In this document: positions 45,136 to 56,779 of the stretch, one piece after another
How positions within the stretch are numbered: position 1 is the stretch's first letter
Layout: each line of letters begins with the position of its first letter
NCBI GenBank assembly: GCA_031763025.1
Contig: JASSKH010000012.1
Location: 3,286,001-3,350,000 of the forward strand
DNA: 64,000 bases
Reading direction: 5' to 3'
Source of the DNA: Macrocystis pyrifera
Lineage: Eukaryota > Sar > Phaeophyceae > Laminariales > Laminariaceae
The notes under the pieces: generated by a model
Told to the model about the DNA's origin: nothing
Databases searched by the model: none
The model's input: only the letters and a program-made list of their open reading frames with translations
Made by a program: the position numbers and the translations under genes

Positions 45136-45632
45136 CTACAGCGTCCCAGTTGCACCGGAGAGGACAGCCCGTAGTTCAACGTCCTCCGGGTCAAGTGAGC
45201 CACGCCTTCGGATCACAGAGAGCTCTGCCGTCAAAAACATGCGCTCAGACTGGGCCTGCGTAGCGGGAATAGCAAGGACGCGGCGGGCAACCCGTGCGAG
45301 GAACGGGAAGTCCATGGCCCCGTTGCGCCACACGTCTAGCGGGTTGTTGTATACCACCTTCACCACGCCTTTAGCGTCCGCCTTTTCGACGAAAATCATT
45401 AAACACTTTCACAGCGTGTTGTTGGAGCTGGCCAGCGCTTCTCGTGCTTCACGCGGTAGAGCACCTTGTCGGGATCGCGGGCACTCGCCAGTGTGGTCTG
45501 CGGGCCGCTGATGGCCACAACTTGACCGACGGGATCTCTGCCCTCAGCGTTGGCATCTGGTGCGCCGGAGCTGAGGCCGTCGGCACCGTCGAGAGAGGTG
45601 GGTTGTCCCGCCATGTGTGCGTGTGTGTGCAT
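45136..45632 (-). pseudogene. hAT transposase relic, C-terminal dimerisation domain
   Basis: The minus-strand frame 45399-45136 reads NPLDVWRNGAMDFPFLARVA, RRVLAIPATQAQSERMF, LTAELSVIRRRGSLDPEDVE and LRAVL. This is the conserved hATC dimerisation domain of hAT transposases (W-x-n-Y/FP-LA, IPAT-SER, RR-L-P-V-L). Just upstream, 45632-45399 holds another open block (GQPTSLDGADGLSSG and ARDPDKVLYRVKHEKRW) that stops at CESV and does not join in frame. A UGA interrupts the intervening LASSNNTL/KCLMIFVEK segment. The catalytic RNase-H part was not found. The 245-codon plus-strand frame over the same DNA is antisense. Confidence 0.7.
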
Positions 45633-45984
45633 GTGTATCTCCCGCCTCGCGCTGCGGTGTCACAGGGCATAAAGGTGCCCGCAACCCGCAGCTAACAACG
45701 CTGAAAAGCTGTATCCTGTATAAAAAACGCCTTCTTACCATCGAGGAAACCCCGCAAGTCGGAAAGTCGGCACCTCCATTGCACGGCTGGCTATTAGTCC
45801 GCCTACAAACTAGTCGACGACTTGGGTCGTCAAGACTCACAGCCCAAACAATAGTACCATTGAGAGCTTCCACATCAATGTTTTACGACTCGCAGCCCAA
45901 ACAATACTACTATTGAGAGCTTCGCATCAATGTTTTACAGAGTATTATTCGCTCATTCTCGTGTAAGCATATAGTGTGTTGTAT

Positions 45985-46060
45985 AACGGAGGCTTCACCG
46001 CGGCGGGCCGATGCCCGTCGCCAGCTCCGCGTGTGCCCCGTTAGGTGTAGGATCACGCCG
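45985..46060 (+). repeat. Dispersed GC-rich repeat, copy 1
   Basis: GCTTCACCGCGGCGGGCCGA then TGCCCGTCG resembles 47023-47103 and 47985-48075. Confidence 0.4.
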
Positions 46061-47022
46061 AAGCTGTACTGCCGAGGGTAGCAGCAGCATCAACTAGCAG
46101 CAGGAATGCAGCAATAAATACGTTTACGTGCATCAGGTAGAGCAAGCAACATGCGTCTTAAAACCACCTTCAAACGCGGCGTACGCTCGACGAATCGTGG
46201 ATCACCCGGGCACTACTACGTACGTTCAGCAGTAGCCGTGGTATAGTCAATAAGGATTGTTCTGTACGAATATGCAAAACTCATACTTCCCCGCTGGAGC
46301 ACCATGGACCACGCAGGATTATTAAAATACAGCGCGCGCCCGATCAACCTTCCATCACCCGGGAATAGCACGTACCAGGTACGTGCAGTAGAAGCGGCAT
46401 GGTTAAGTATCTCATCGTACGTACGTATACCTAGCACTTCCCCGCGACACTGGAGTACCACGGGTATACAGTGAAAAAAACAGCAGATCTATCGGAGCAA
46501 GGTCCGGGACAATACATTATTGAATACGTCCTCGTAGCTCTTTGGGTGTCGGAAAAATGGTAGATTTTGGCGCATTTCGTACCTTGCCATCGCACCTATG
46601 AGCTACCACGACATTGCGCGAGCGCACGCAGGGTCCCCGCCCAGTACAAACGATTCGCCAGCGGGCACGATGGCGGACAAAGCGATAAAAAAAGCGCATA
46701 TCGTCGTGAGCAAACGTCTGGGCATGCTTCGGAGGAACGAACGACCGCATTCACGGTAGATCATCGTAGACGAGGCAAACAGATTGTTCAGCTTGCCACC
46801 GCCCGAACGCCCTCTCAGGACCCGGCGCGAGCGTGGCCGAGGCCGTCCCTGGTGTGGTCGAGACCGGTGGGTACGGTGAGGAAAAAAAGCGAGCGGAAAG
46901 GTGGACCCATTCGCGAGAGAATGTGCGAAAGGCTCATTATATTGCCTAAAAAAAAGCCGAGGAGAGAAAGCCGTTGATACCGCGCGCTCTCAGAGGCCGA
47001 CGGATATTTAAAACGCTTATAA

Positions 47023-47103
47023 GAGGGCTTTGCCACGCCCGGCTGGCGTCCGCCTGCTAGGCGCACGCCCGTCCTGCTCGAGGATGTACGCAAACCGAGG
47101 CCG
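47023..47103 (+). repeat. Dispersed GC-rich repeat, copy 2
   Basis: GCTTTGCCACGCCCGGCTGG and CCGTCCTGCTCGAGGATGTA are shared with the copy at 47985 in the same orientation. Confidence 0.5.
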
Positions 47104-47984
47104 GAAATGCCACACTACTGCCAAGGGTTGCATTCAAAGAAAATAATACGTTGAGTCCGACCAGTAGCAAGTAACTATCTTAGCTTTTGTATCGAAGCTG
47201 TATTGCTTTTGTATGCCATCCGGCCACGTGCAGTTCAAGCCACAGTTCTTTTGGAATACATACTGGCTTGGGTCTCGTAATACTACACCTGGTACACATG
47301 TCTCTCGGAAGTAACGCGGAATAAAATCGGCGCAAAATGCTTCTACAGTAAATACTCTAAACTCTCGTCCAGTGCTTTATTTGTCTCATCTCCCTGTTGG
47401 ATCGTACAGCAGCAGCACTACAGCAGTAGACTGCTACTCCTCGTACGGCGGCCGTAGTGTGTACAGCAGCAGCGAGCACTACTCGTATGTTCGCCAGCAG
47501 CAGGAGTATTCGTACGTGCGTATGCAAGCGATTAATGTGTGTACTACGAGTACTGGAACCACCACCGTGCTAGCATTGTGAGACTCTTGTGGTGCTGGTG
47601 TATCACTGCTTGTATCATAGATCTACCGCAGCAACGCAGGCGCATTCACAGGATGGCGTGTAAGCCTCGTACGTGGCAGAATAATCACACCACAAGGGAA
47701 AAACTGTTGGAAAAACACGACAACCTGAACTAAACCTGTTGTACAGCCCAAAGCAGCAGACATTTGAAGATTTCGACATTTCTCGCCCCCACGCCGCCCG
47801 GACGAGAGATCCTTTAGCGCTTGGGGTAGACCTAACCCGATGCCGTCCAGGCAGGTGGATAGGACGGCGGAAAAAGAGAATGAAATCCTTCACCTCATCT
47901 TGAGAAAAGTGTCTTAAACCGCGGATGTGAGCTCGAGTTCTAGTCCAGTGGTTCCCGAGGCCAATGTATACCGTACATGTTGTC

Positions 47985-48075
47985 AACCGGGGCTTCGGCG
48001 CGGCGGGTTGACGCCCGCCTTGGCTCAGCGCATGCCCGCATTGACCGAGGATGTAGGAGGCGAATCGAGGGTGTG
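47985..48075 (+). repeat. Dispersed GC-rich repeat, copy 3
   Basis: GGGCTTCGGCGCGGCGGGTT, GACGCCCGCCTTGGC and CCGAGGATGTAGGAGG parallel copies 1 and 2 at about 1-kb spacing. Confidence 0.5.
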
Positions 48076-48209
48076 AATGCGACAGTACAGCCAAGGAGTA
48101 CATATAGAATAAGTCGTGTTTGAGTGAAGATGACAAAAACACTGGAACCCGATCGAATGACCAAGCAACAAATGTTGCCAACCGGCTATTAAAAACAGGA
48201 ATATGTTGA

Positions 48210-48715
48210 CACAGAGATGACCACGAAGTAACCCGCATAGTCGATTCAAACGTTTCGAATAATTCCACCGTGTACCGCTCTCCTCTGCTTCCTTAGCCGT
48301 TTCCCCTCTGGGGCCCACTTCAGGGTGCCGTTGCTCCCTACGCACTGGCACTTGTTCGTGTAACAGCAGCAACAAGAGCACTACTATAGACGGGAGATTT
48401 GTGTAGGTATGCATATATATATCATACGCTATCATACAACGTGATAAAATAACATTAACCTGTCAACAACAAGCAGCAGCAATGAATGAATAAAAACTAG
48501 TCTAAGTACACAGATATCACCACGAACTAACCCGACAAGCTGACTAGAAAAACCTTTCGAACATCGCCATCAGGTATCGCTCACATCTACCGTAGTTCCT
48601 TCGTCGTTTTCATCTATTGGGCCTACTTCAAGGTGCCGTTGTTACCCACTGGGCCCCTTGTTTGTACAACAGAGCAGCAACAACACTACGACTACTGTAG
48701 TACTAAGAGAACTTG
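48210..48715. repeat. Diverged tandem duplication, unit about 305 bp
   Basis: 48210-48410 and 48520-48715 share, in order, CCACGAAGTAACCCG/CCACGAACTAACCCG, TTTCGAA, the CTACTTCAAGGTGCCGTTG-like block and a GTACAACAGCAGCAACA end. Confidence 0.6.
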
Positions 48716-50104
48716 TACGTTAATATGCCTACTACACACTATACCAGGTACCTGGTAAAGCATACCTGGTCGCATGAAATTATACGATACGATTCGTACA
48801 ACGTGATAATCGAACTTTATTGCCAGTTGTCAACAACAAACAGCACGAGCATACCAAACGTGCATGATGCCAAACAGGGGCAAAATGGAACACACAAAAA
48901 AATATGCTCGCAGAGAGATTCGAAGCTACGAGTACGACCTTCGCAACACAACGACATGATACTCATCTGCTGAGCCACCCAACCTTTGTTGCGACGTGGC
49001 AAAGACTGATGTGTCTGCATGTACGAGAAGGCACTTGAAAATAAGAACAGTTGGTTCGAGCACAAAAAACGAAATTATCACTCGCCCCCGGGACGCGATG
49101 AAAGCACGGCCGAAGCCGCCCCTGGCAGGCTCGGGAGGGGCGAGCAAGGTGATGCACGTCCACCAAACAGTGCACCGAGAGGTAGGCCTCATCTCAAGCT
49201 ACAGTACCTCTCTTTCGGCTCAAAATCTACTGTACAGTAAGTACGAAATCGACTTTCAAATTGCTGAAAGCCGACCTTACACACAATGCTACAGTGCATG
49301 CAAGGGCTCCGCATGAGTGCCGGCAGCACCCATGCTTCGGATAGGAAATATACCTTAGTGTAATTAATGTTTCGAGATCTGATTATACGTACAGGATCAA
49401 TTGAATGTCAAGTGTTGCATGAAGAAGGCGTGCCGAATAAACTGTTTTACAGGAGCAATGGAGCCAAACAATGCTGAAAGTAGTAGTGCATTACAGGATG
49501 AAGGTAAAAATCCAAGATCGTCAGCAGCCAGAGCAAGCTGATTCATCACTACAGTATCAGTCCTCGCCCTCATTTTGCAAACGATAACTCCCACAGCAGT
49601 AGTCCCATGTCCCTCAGGTTCGTTGGTGACACCTGATATTCTTTTACCAGTTTCGTTCAGGTCAGGCGCCTGTATTGAGATTCTTGGATCACCATCACAT
49701 TTATGTTCTGCGTTCTCATGATCGTCCTTTCTGAAATCACGCAAATATACGGTATGTCTGATTTCTCGCCCCACCAGAGAGGCTCAGTTCTTGGGTACAT
49801 CAGCAGTCTACGAGTCTATGAATGCATCTATAGTATACCTCGTTCCTCTCTCAGGCTCGTTTCCGAGCAGAATGGTAGGTACCAGGTATGATTCACTCAG
49901 CAGTACTACCGTACAGCAGTACTCGACCGAGTGCTGTTGCTGTACTACAGTAGTTCTACAGTAGTTACACCGCGAACAAGTAGCTACCCTGGCATGAATT
50001 TACTCGCGAAAATAGATACCCTGGAATTATCAAGCCGAATTTTTTGTTGTCCTAATGTACCATGAATTTGTCTTGTTTCTTGGTTTTTGGTCTTTCGCTT
50101 TTCA

Positions 50105-50886
50105 GGGCTGGTCCTACCGAGGAAAAAAAAAACGAAATAAACGAACAGACTTTCGCTTTTCGTGAAAAACAGCAGGTTGAGCTATAACGAGAAAAAAAAA
50201 CAAAGAGAAAAAATAAATAAAAACTAAGAAGCCGATTCGAATTTGTATGCGGTGCAATTTTACAGAACAACTCAACCGCCACACCACGTGATTCCCGGCG
50301 ATAGCGCTCAACAACGACGGTGAGTAGACACAACTCGCAAACAAGAGGCACCCTCCACAGCAGGCGGTTCCCGTAGGTCAACCCGCTTCCTCCGGAATGC
50401 TCTAGAAGTCGTATATCGGCCATCGCTCTTCGATAGCAGGCGTTTGAATGTGGATTGGCACCCGTGTCGAAAAATATACCGCCACAGCCACTTCATGACC
50501 CCCCGGTTTCTTGCTACGGTACCCCTTGGCCATACCCAACCCATATATGCTGGCGCCGTTAGCAGGCAAGCCGCGTGGCAGCCACATGCACCACCTCGGC
50601 CATCGTGCGCTTGCCAACCGGTCGTAAAAACTTTATCGGAACTTCATTCCAACGCTCCGACCTCTTATTATGCTCCTTTTCGCTCCTGGGTAACCCATAT
50701 TTTCGTTTACTTGACACTCATTTCGTAAAAATTAAGTGTTCTGGGACTTGAAAAAAACGAAATGTGAAAACAGAGGTAGCGGGATCTCGACTTCTATTTT
50801 TTTAATTAGACCCACAAAACTCACGTGCTCTTCACTTCTGCTCTTCGTTTTTTCATTTTGTTACTTTTCCTCGTTAGGACCGGCCC
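50105..50886. mobile_element. Harbinger-type MITE, 782 bp, TCA target-site duplication
   Basis: The start GGGCTGGTCCTACCGAGGA and the end TCCTCGTTAGGACCGGCCC are inverted repeats. TCA flanks both sides (50102-50104 and 50887-50889). The ends are clearly related to those of the element at 1650-2411 (shared GG-C-TCCTA-CGA core) and the length is similar, but the interiors differ. A-rich left and T-rich right subterminal blocks; no transposase. Confidence 0.75.
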
Positions 50887-51609
50887 TCACAGTCTGTGAC
50901 CACATAGTATCTCTCAGGAATCACGACGGACACTGGGTGTACTGATAAAGCTGGGTATAGAGGACGATTACATGTGAATACATCACACACACTACTGTCC
51001 AAATATTGCTGTTGGTTCTTGATGCCGTAGAACAACTCGTGTTTCGACGAGGCAAGGCGGAGGAGGTGGGAGGAGCTAAAGATGACCCTCTCAGGGAGAT
51101 AGTCTGTAGAAAGCGGTTGCCATCGCGAGACCGAGATATCGAAGATAATAGATATCCAAGCTCGGGACGACACCAAAAAGAGATCGCAGCACGAAGAAAC
51201 AGATACATGTCGCCAGACCAAAAAAAAAGTAGAACTTCGATGTCTCCAAGAAGCAACCTCGATATTTTTCCTTCTCCGAAAAATCCACGCTGTTCAGGGT
51301 CGCCGTGTTCGACGGCGGCGCGCGACCCTAAAGTGCGGGCGCGGGAATAGGCAGGGCTGAGCCCGAGGAACGCCATCCTCGAAAAAAGCGGGCGAGAGAG
51401 CCAAAGACAGCACTTTCACACCTTGACCGACAGCGTCAAGGCAAAGCCTTGACAGCAAAAAACAGGGGACACGGTCGAAAAATCCCCGCTATTTCGAAAA
51501 CGCCTCACCATATGATCGAAAAGTTTGTTTTGTGCAAAAACAAAAAAAACAAAAAAAAATCTGCGTTCGGATCTGCAGCAGCAGTACATATCGCACTTGA
51601 GCTACGTAC

Positions 51610-51802
51610 AGCTGTCGCACAGGTGCAGGGAGCAGGGAGTAGGGCGGCGTACGCATGAAGACATTGGTATAGGTGGATTTGTTCGAGTCGGCACTCCCGA
51701 CGTAGTAGGCACACATGCGGTCCTGCCGCAGGGTGATCCGGCGCTGGCAAGTCTTGCACTTCCCTTCTTTGAGCGCGCTCGATGGTTTGCAGCGATCTAG
51801 AG
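51610..51802 (-). CDS. Candidate zinc-binding exon, possibly PARP-type finger start
   Basis: Between a GACGCAG acceptor and a GTACGT donor the minus strand reads LDRCKPSSALKEGKCKTC, then QRRITLRQDRMCAYYVGSAD and STYTNVFMRTPP. Third codon positions are strongly GC-rich. The K-S-S-x-x-K-E-G-K-C-x2-C-x2-I pattern resembles the first half of a PARP-type zinc finger; the second His/Cys pair would lie in another exon and is not seen. The telomere-like tract lies immediately upstream of the acceptor. Confidence 0.4.
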
Positions 51803-51816
51803 CTGCGTCAAAGAAA

Positions 51817-51843
51817 CCTAACCCTAACCCTAACCCTACCCCT
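51817..51843. repeat. Interstitial telomere-like repeat
   Basis: CCTAACCCTAACCCTAACCC followed by TACCCCT is just over four CCCTAA units (TTAGGG on the minus strand). Short ITS of this kind can mark repair by telomerase or ancient fusions. Confidence 0.75.
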
Positions 51844-51845
51844 AG

Positions 51846-52094
51846 GTACCGTGGACACTGGGGTGCCGTGGGGGTCGCCATGAAATGCCGTGGGGTTGCC
51901 ATGGAGTGCCGTGTGGGATGCTGCAGCGGCTGTCGCGGGGGTTGCCATGGTACCACCCATAGCATGGCGGGCACCCCCCACGGCGTGCGATGGAATCCTA
52001 TGCCACGCCATAGGATGCCGTGGGGATGCCATGGTATGCCATGGGTGGTACCATGGCGTTGCCACGGCATGCCACGAAAAAGTCAAATAGTGTA
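51846..52094. mobile_element. CACGGCA element, truncated at the telomere-like tract
   Basis: GCCGTGGGG and CCATGGCATGCCACGG steps fill the block. It ends CACGAAAAAGTCAAATAGTG then TA, the inverse of the left terminus of the element at 32645. The opposite terminus is missing and the body stops at the CCCTAA tract. Confidence 0.55.
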
Positions 52095-52499
52095 GAACCC
52101 TGTCGGCATGGGCAGCACGCAGCACAAATATGTCAGGAGACAGCACTTTCACCCATTGACAGACAGCAACTTCGCCTTCACATGCCTTAACTGACACCAA
52201 ACTACTAGGTTTTAGTGTGGAATATTCGGCCTTACACCCTAGACAGCGCACGTTTTGCGTCGCTTGACATGTCTCCTGACATCTTTGACGCAGCACCCAA
52301 AAAACATAAATAGGGGTTTCTATACAGATAATGAGGCGTTTTTTCTACCGGGGATAGGGGTCGTATGTCTAGATGTGGGAATTTGCCTTGACAGAAAAAC
52401 AGCTTGACATTGACATGTCTCCTGACATCTTTGGAGAGAGCGAGGGTGAAGCCCGACCTGTCACCATTAATACTCACTTTTACTTTCCAGCTTAACTCG

Positions 52500-52775
52500 T
52501 AGGAGGTTTAACCTCAGCGATCTTCTGGACAAGCCGCGGTCACAGGTGTCGTCCCTTCTCCCCCCGGTACGTGCTTTCATTTTTTATCGCGCACAGGGTT
52601 CAGCATCCCCACAGCTGGTCCATTTGTCGATTGTTGCTATTAATAACCCACACTCTCGCGCTTTCCGCAAATCAATTTTTATGCAAGAAAAAGTCCCTCA
52701 AGTTCTCGGTGAGACTCGAAACCGTGAAATTGATCTTGATAGGCACGCGGACCACCTACCAAGCCACCGGGGACG
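52500..52775 (-). mobile_element. tRNA-derived SINE, copy E (minus strand)
   Basis: On the minus strand the A-box-like GGTGGCTTGGTAGGTGG (52768-52752) and B box GGTTTCGAGTC (52723-52713) precede the linker GGGACTTTTTCTTGCATA. The body follows (TGCGGAAAGCGCGAGAG, GATGCTGAACCCTGTGCGCG, AAAGCACGTACCGGGGGG). It matches copy B from head to tail. On the plus strand it creates convincing but false exons with GT/AG borders. Confidence 0.6.
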
Positions 52776-53217
52776 CCGGCGAACGGATCCCGGTCTCGGG
52801 CCCGGACGAGTGGCGGAAATTTTGATATATCTGCTTTATTGTCAACCCTCGAACAGTACTTTAGATACGATGTCTATTAATAGATATTTAGTACGTCCCA
52901 GTCGTCGGACCGAGTATGTTGTGCTTGGCGAGAAGGCGACCAAAATCGTACCTGGTACGATTAATTGTATACCAGGTACTCCATACTCGTACGTATGCAG
53001 TACGTACCTGCTTAAAATAGCGCCTGCATGAACCTTGGGCAGTGGCACGAGAGGTATTTTCTGTAAGACTATCATCCCTCGGGCACGAGGCACAAGGCAC
53101 ACGCCACGACTCTTGACGCACATGCCAACGACGAGGAACAGCATGCATCAGGTTAGGTTGGGTAATATTGCAGCCTACAAGGTACCAGGTAACAAGAGAT
53201 GCCTGCCGACAACACAG

Positions 53218-53334
53218 GCAGGCTACGAGCACGACATCTTTGGCACTGAGCACGCAAAATCGCTCACCGTTTTCTCCGCCCCTGGGGGTTTCGGTAACGG
53301 TAGCTCGGCGAAGAAACAGGCTACCGCCGTCTGA
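53218..53334 (+). CDS. Candidate last exon, unknown
   Basis: After a CAACACAG acceptor, 38 codons read AGYEHDIFGTEHAKSLTVFS then APGGFGNGSSAKKQATAV and stop. Codons end mostly in C or G, as in the reductase exons. An overlapping minus-strand frame (LAASDGGSLFLRRATVTETP) with a possible donor is the main alternative. No family recognised. Confidence 0.28.
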   Translation, partial: AGYEHDIFGTEHAKSLTVFSAPGGFGNGSSAKKQATAV

Positions 53335-53557
53335 GGCTGCCAATTTCAACCATTCCTGCCTCAGTGGGTACAAGCAGCAGCAGTATACACCATATATCTG
53401 ATGCGTCTACAGCAGTACTTGTTGTAAGTATAAGTATATTTTCCAGGTACAAGGTTCGTATGACAACCTCGTCAGAGCACGTACTGCTTCTACAGCAGCA
53501 GCAGTACGCTGTCGCATTTAGCTTTTAGGGTTCGAGGTTTTCAGAAACAACACTTAC

Positions 53558-53710
53558 AGCAACTGCTTCGAGTCGCCGGATTGACTTTCCGCACAGACGA
53601 TTACCGAGCTGTTGAGCACTAAGGGCCCCGACCTGGTGCGCGTCTCCAACCAAAGCGAAGGCAATGTGTCCTGCCATCACGTGCGGATAGGATTCGCCAC
53701 GTGCTGTGAC
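53558..53710 (-). CDS. Candidate internal exon, unknown
   Basis: The minus strand has acceptor GTTGATCCAG, 51 in-frame codons (VTARGESYPHVMAGHIAFAL, VGDAHQVGALSAQQLGNRLC, GKSIRRLEAVA) and a consensus donor GTAAGT. Exon length is a multiple of three. I do not recognise the protein, and neighbouring exons were not securely found; weak blocks lie at 54500-54690 (LPEGALPDGIEVDASK) on the same strand. Confidence 0.4.
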
Positions 53711-55204
53711 CTGGATCAACATGCTACAGCAGACAGAGGGTACATGTTTCGTTGTCATTTTGTTCTTGCCTCATGTCGAAGGAGACCCGCCACGGGTGCT
53801 GAGCTGCACCATGCCTCTGCGCTCCTCGAGAAGCACAAGACGAGAAAGACGACCCCCCACCGCATATTACAAGAATGTATTGGTCACTTCTCGTAATCTC
53901 CCAAAAGGCTGCGATGCTGTACCTGTGGTACCAGGTCGAGTCGATACATTCTCTCATTTCGTGTCAAAGGGTTTCCAAGTATATGGAAACTGGGCTGTAT
54001 CGGGGAGCGGGCTATGTGACACAAAAAGAAACCTAAAAAAAACAGGCGCAAGCGACTCGACTGAACCAGGCGAATCCCGGACACACGGACAAACTGGGGG
54101 ACGGCGCAGCTCAAGCACAGGTGTGGATGCCCTCGATCTTGTACTTTCAACTCGTATTTTGTAGTGGGGAGGTGTGTTTTGGTGCAAACCATGAAATGTG
54201 TCGCTGCGGGCCACGTGTGTTACATCCCCGATGATGAGATTCTCTTGGAGGTGGTGCTCGCTGCTGCCAGAGGACGCCGGGTAGGAAGCTGTCGGCATCG
54301 AGACAGCCCTCAAATTCGGAGCAGGGAGGCAGCATCTTGCGGGTGGCTCTGACTTCTGGTTGTCGTTGTTGCCGTCATGCCGTTGAATGGCTGCGCCGCT
54401 CTTAAAATTCACCCGGCGGTGAACCCGTCGCACCAGCCACCACCAGGTTCGAGCAAAAAATCGCGGAAATATAATCGGAAAGGCCATCATGGCAAAGAAG
54501 CCCTCTATAATACCTGTACTACTTCTCCCTCGCACGTAGCGGGGGCGAGCCACTGCACACCACAATACGCACGTAGTAAGCGATGGACCCGCCGGACGGT
54601 TAGTTGGTGCTTTTGAAGCGTCCACTTCGATGCCATCTGGAAGGGCACCCTCTGGAAGCTTTCGGGGTGGGCTTGATGTGGGGTGCACTGCTGTTCGTGC
54701 CCCAAGTCAGCGCTGAACACGGCCACGAATACTCGTGCTCGTACCCTTTCGTCCACGAAAATACTACCACAGGTACAGCAAGTGCGGGTACTTGTCTGTG
54801 CACTCAACCAGCAGCGTGGGGGCCAGTCGTCTGTTCTTGCCATTGGCCAATACGATTCCGGTGACGTTAGCAAGATACAACGCACCGTGTTCGCTATGCG
54901 TATCTATCCGTCATAGAGAAACTTGCGAGATGCAGATGGGCAAGGATATCGCAACGACGACGGAGCTCAGAGGTTGAAGATCTAAGATGTGTCCGACGGG
55001 GGAGTCGGGCCGGTGTGGGACAGCAGCGCTCGCCACATTCTGTACGAAACCAGCGTGGAAATGTCGAGCAAACGCTCTAGTTGTATGTATCCATTCGTGT
55101 ATTCACGTATTCGCTCCACCGCGGCCCTCAGGGCTTGTTTTGGAGCACATCCCTAACGAAGCAGCTCGGTTCACGCCCGAGTGCGCCGAAAGGTACCATA
55201 TGTG
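53711..55204. other. No securely defined gene
   Basis: The minus strand has coding-like fragments in several phases (54505-54690 and 54147-54335), suggesting a decayed gene, but no continuous model could be built. Confidence 0.3.
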
Positions 55205-55335
55205 ACAGTGTACACAACACACCCCATCTTATATACCACACCCCCACAGCATGCCACCGGGTGGCCACTATTTCAAAGTCCTAGACGACCCACCGAGTTA
55301 TCACCCGGGGTGCGGTGTATATCACACCCCCTGAA
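55205..55335. mobile_element. Fold-back MITE, copy 1
   Basis: TATATACCACACCCCCACAG, then ACCGGGTGG at the left and TCACCCGGGGTGCGGTGTAT, ATCACACCCCC at the right form nested inverted blocks. Closely related to 56040-56222. Confidence 0.5.
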
Positions 55336-56039
55336 GTGTCGCCTCCTAATTAGCTGATAGGCCGGTTTCTGTGAATGTAGTCTATCTCCGCAGTTGTCGT
55401 TGTGGTGGGTTGTGCAAACATCACAAAGAGCGCTGAGCTCGAACAGGGGTATGATCGTCTTTCAGCGCTGATGCTTCCCAGAACGGGAAGGTTGCTAAAA
55501 CCGGACAAGACGTTCTGGTCGAGAGCCTTCCGAAAATGTGATGTTTGACGTCTAGCACCCTTTTACCGTTGTTGTCGAGAAAACGATCGCGCGCCAGTGG
55601 GAACTTTAACGCGTCCTTTACGGTATAGTCCCATCCCAGACCGGTTTTCCACTGAACTCGTGTTTGCATGTGGCGTCCTTGAACACTCCGGCTCTCAGAA
55701 CGCCGAACGAAGGTCGCGATGTCAAAGCACGTGCTGAAAACAGTCGCCGGGCCGCAAGCTATCTGTTGAAAACAGTCGCCGCGCCGCAAGCTATCCGTTG
55801 AAAACAGTCGCCGCGCCGCAAACTATCCGTTTCGGACGCCTAAGAATATAGCACCTGGTACCTGGTGTACAAAATAGCTGTGGCTAGCAACTCGCGCAGC
55901 AGGGTATTTTGAAGCTGTCGTCAACTTGCGTGCACTGCTGGATGGTAGACGGTGGAATGTCGAAGCCATTGGTGCTGTCTCATCGCCATTCGGTGCAGCC
56001 TGTTGTTGTATGTTGAATGCCGTTTGTATCCACTTCTAT

Positions 56040-56222
56040 CACCCCCCCCTTGTGATAACACTCGTACAGTATACCACCCAGGGGTGGCGAATACTCTGAA
56101 ATCCCAAACAACCACCTACTTCATCACCGGGGGTACGGTGTACACCACACCCCCACAGTATATCACCCCGGGTGATGAAAATCCAAATCCAAAATATTTT
56201 CACCGGGGGTGTGGTACACACT
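56040..56222. mobile_element. Fold-back MITE, copy 2
   Basis: CACCCCCCCTTGTGATAACA, CATCACCGGGGGTACGGTGT and ACACCACACCCCCACAGTAT, then TCACCCCGGGTGATGAAAA and CACCGGGGGTGTGGT, alternate in both orientations. Confidence 0.5.
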
Positions 56223-56779
56223 AAGATACATTTTGAACATGCCAGTATGCGGATCATATAGCGGCATACCGGTATTACCCGTACGTGGATATGGGCTGCG
56301 CCCCTTCTAACGACGAGGCACTTCCTAGTCTATTCCCCTCCGTGTCGTTGTCTCTCTCATGATTAGGAGTTCAACCTCAACCAGATTCGCTCTCTCGTAC
56401 TCGTATGTATCCCCTAACCAAATATGCCTCCCACATACGTTGAGATTCAATCTCACTGCACGAACCCCAGATTTCCCGCCTTTAATATTATACCTCAAAC
56501 GAAACGCGACGAACCAGCCGCAGCACGCAAACCATCCTGTTCTCACGGAGCAAAGCTGAGCATTTCATGAGCTTTGTCAGCGTAGTTTGTCCTGTATCTC
56601 TCCTGTCCAACTGCTGTTGTATGCCCTGTGCTCCTTACGTTGCTCTGGTTTTAAGTTTTGTCGTAACCAGCGAAAATAGGGCAGACGAGGAGAAAAGCTA
56701 TCTAATGCTTCCACATATTTAACGGCGTCTTCGTTCGCCATTCCCTTATCACCAATACCTTGCTTTCGTTGCTCTGATC

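Noticed and set aside
44774..45511. 245-codon plus-strand frame
   Set aside because: Antisense to the hAT dimerisation domain, which carries conserved residues on the minus strand.
49397..49774. 125-codon minus-strand ORF with GDPRISIQAPDLNETGKR
   Set aside because: Frames of this length are expected by chance in 64 kb; no codon bias, splice signals or family were evident.
52688..52825. Exon reading KSLKFSVRLETVKL and ITS-like codon bias with an upstream exon at 52491-52566
   Set aside because: The DNA aligns in reverse with SINE copy B including its Pol III head, so the apparent exons are explained by the SINE.
53954..54688. 244-codon minus-strand frame
   Set aside because: Only short parts look coding, other phases compete, and no splice model or family supports the whole frame.
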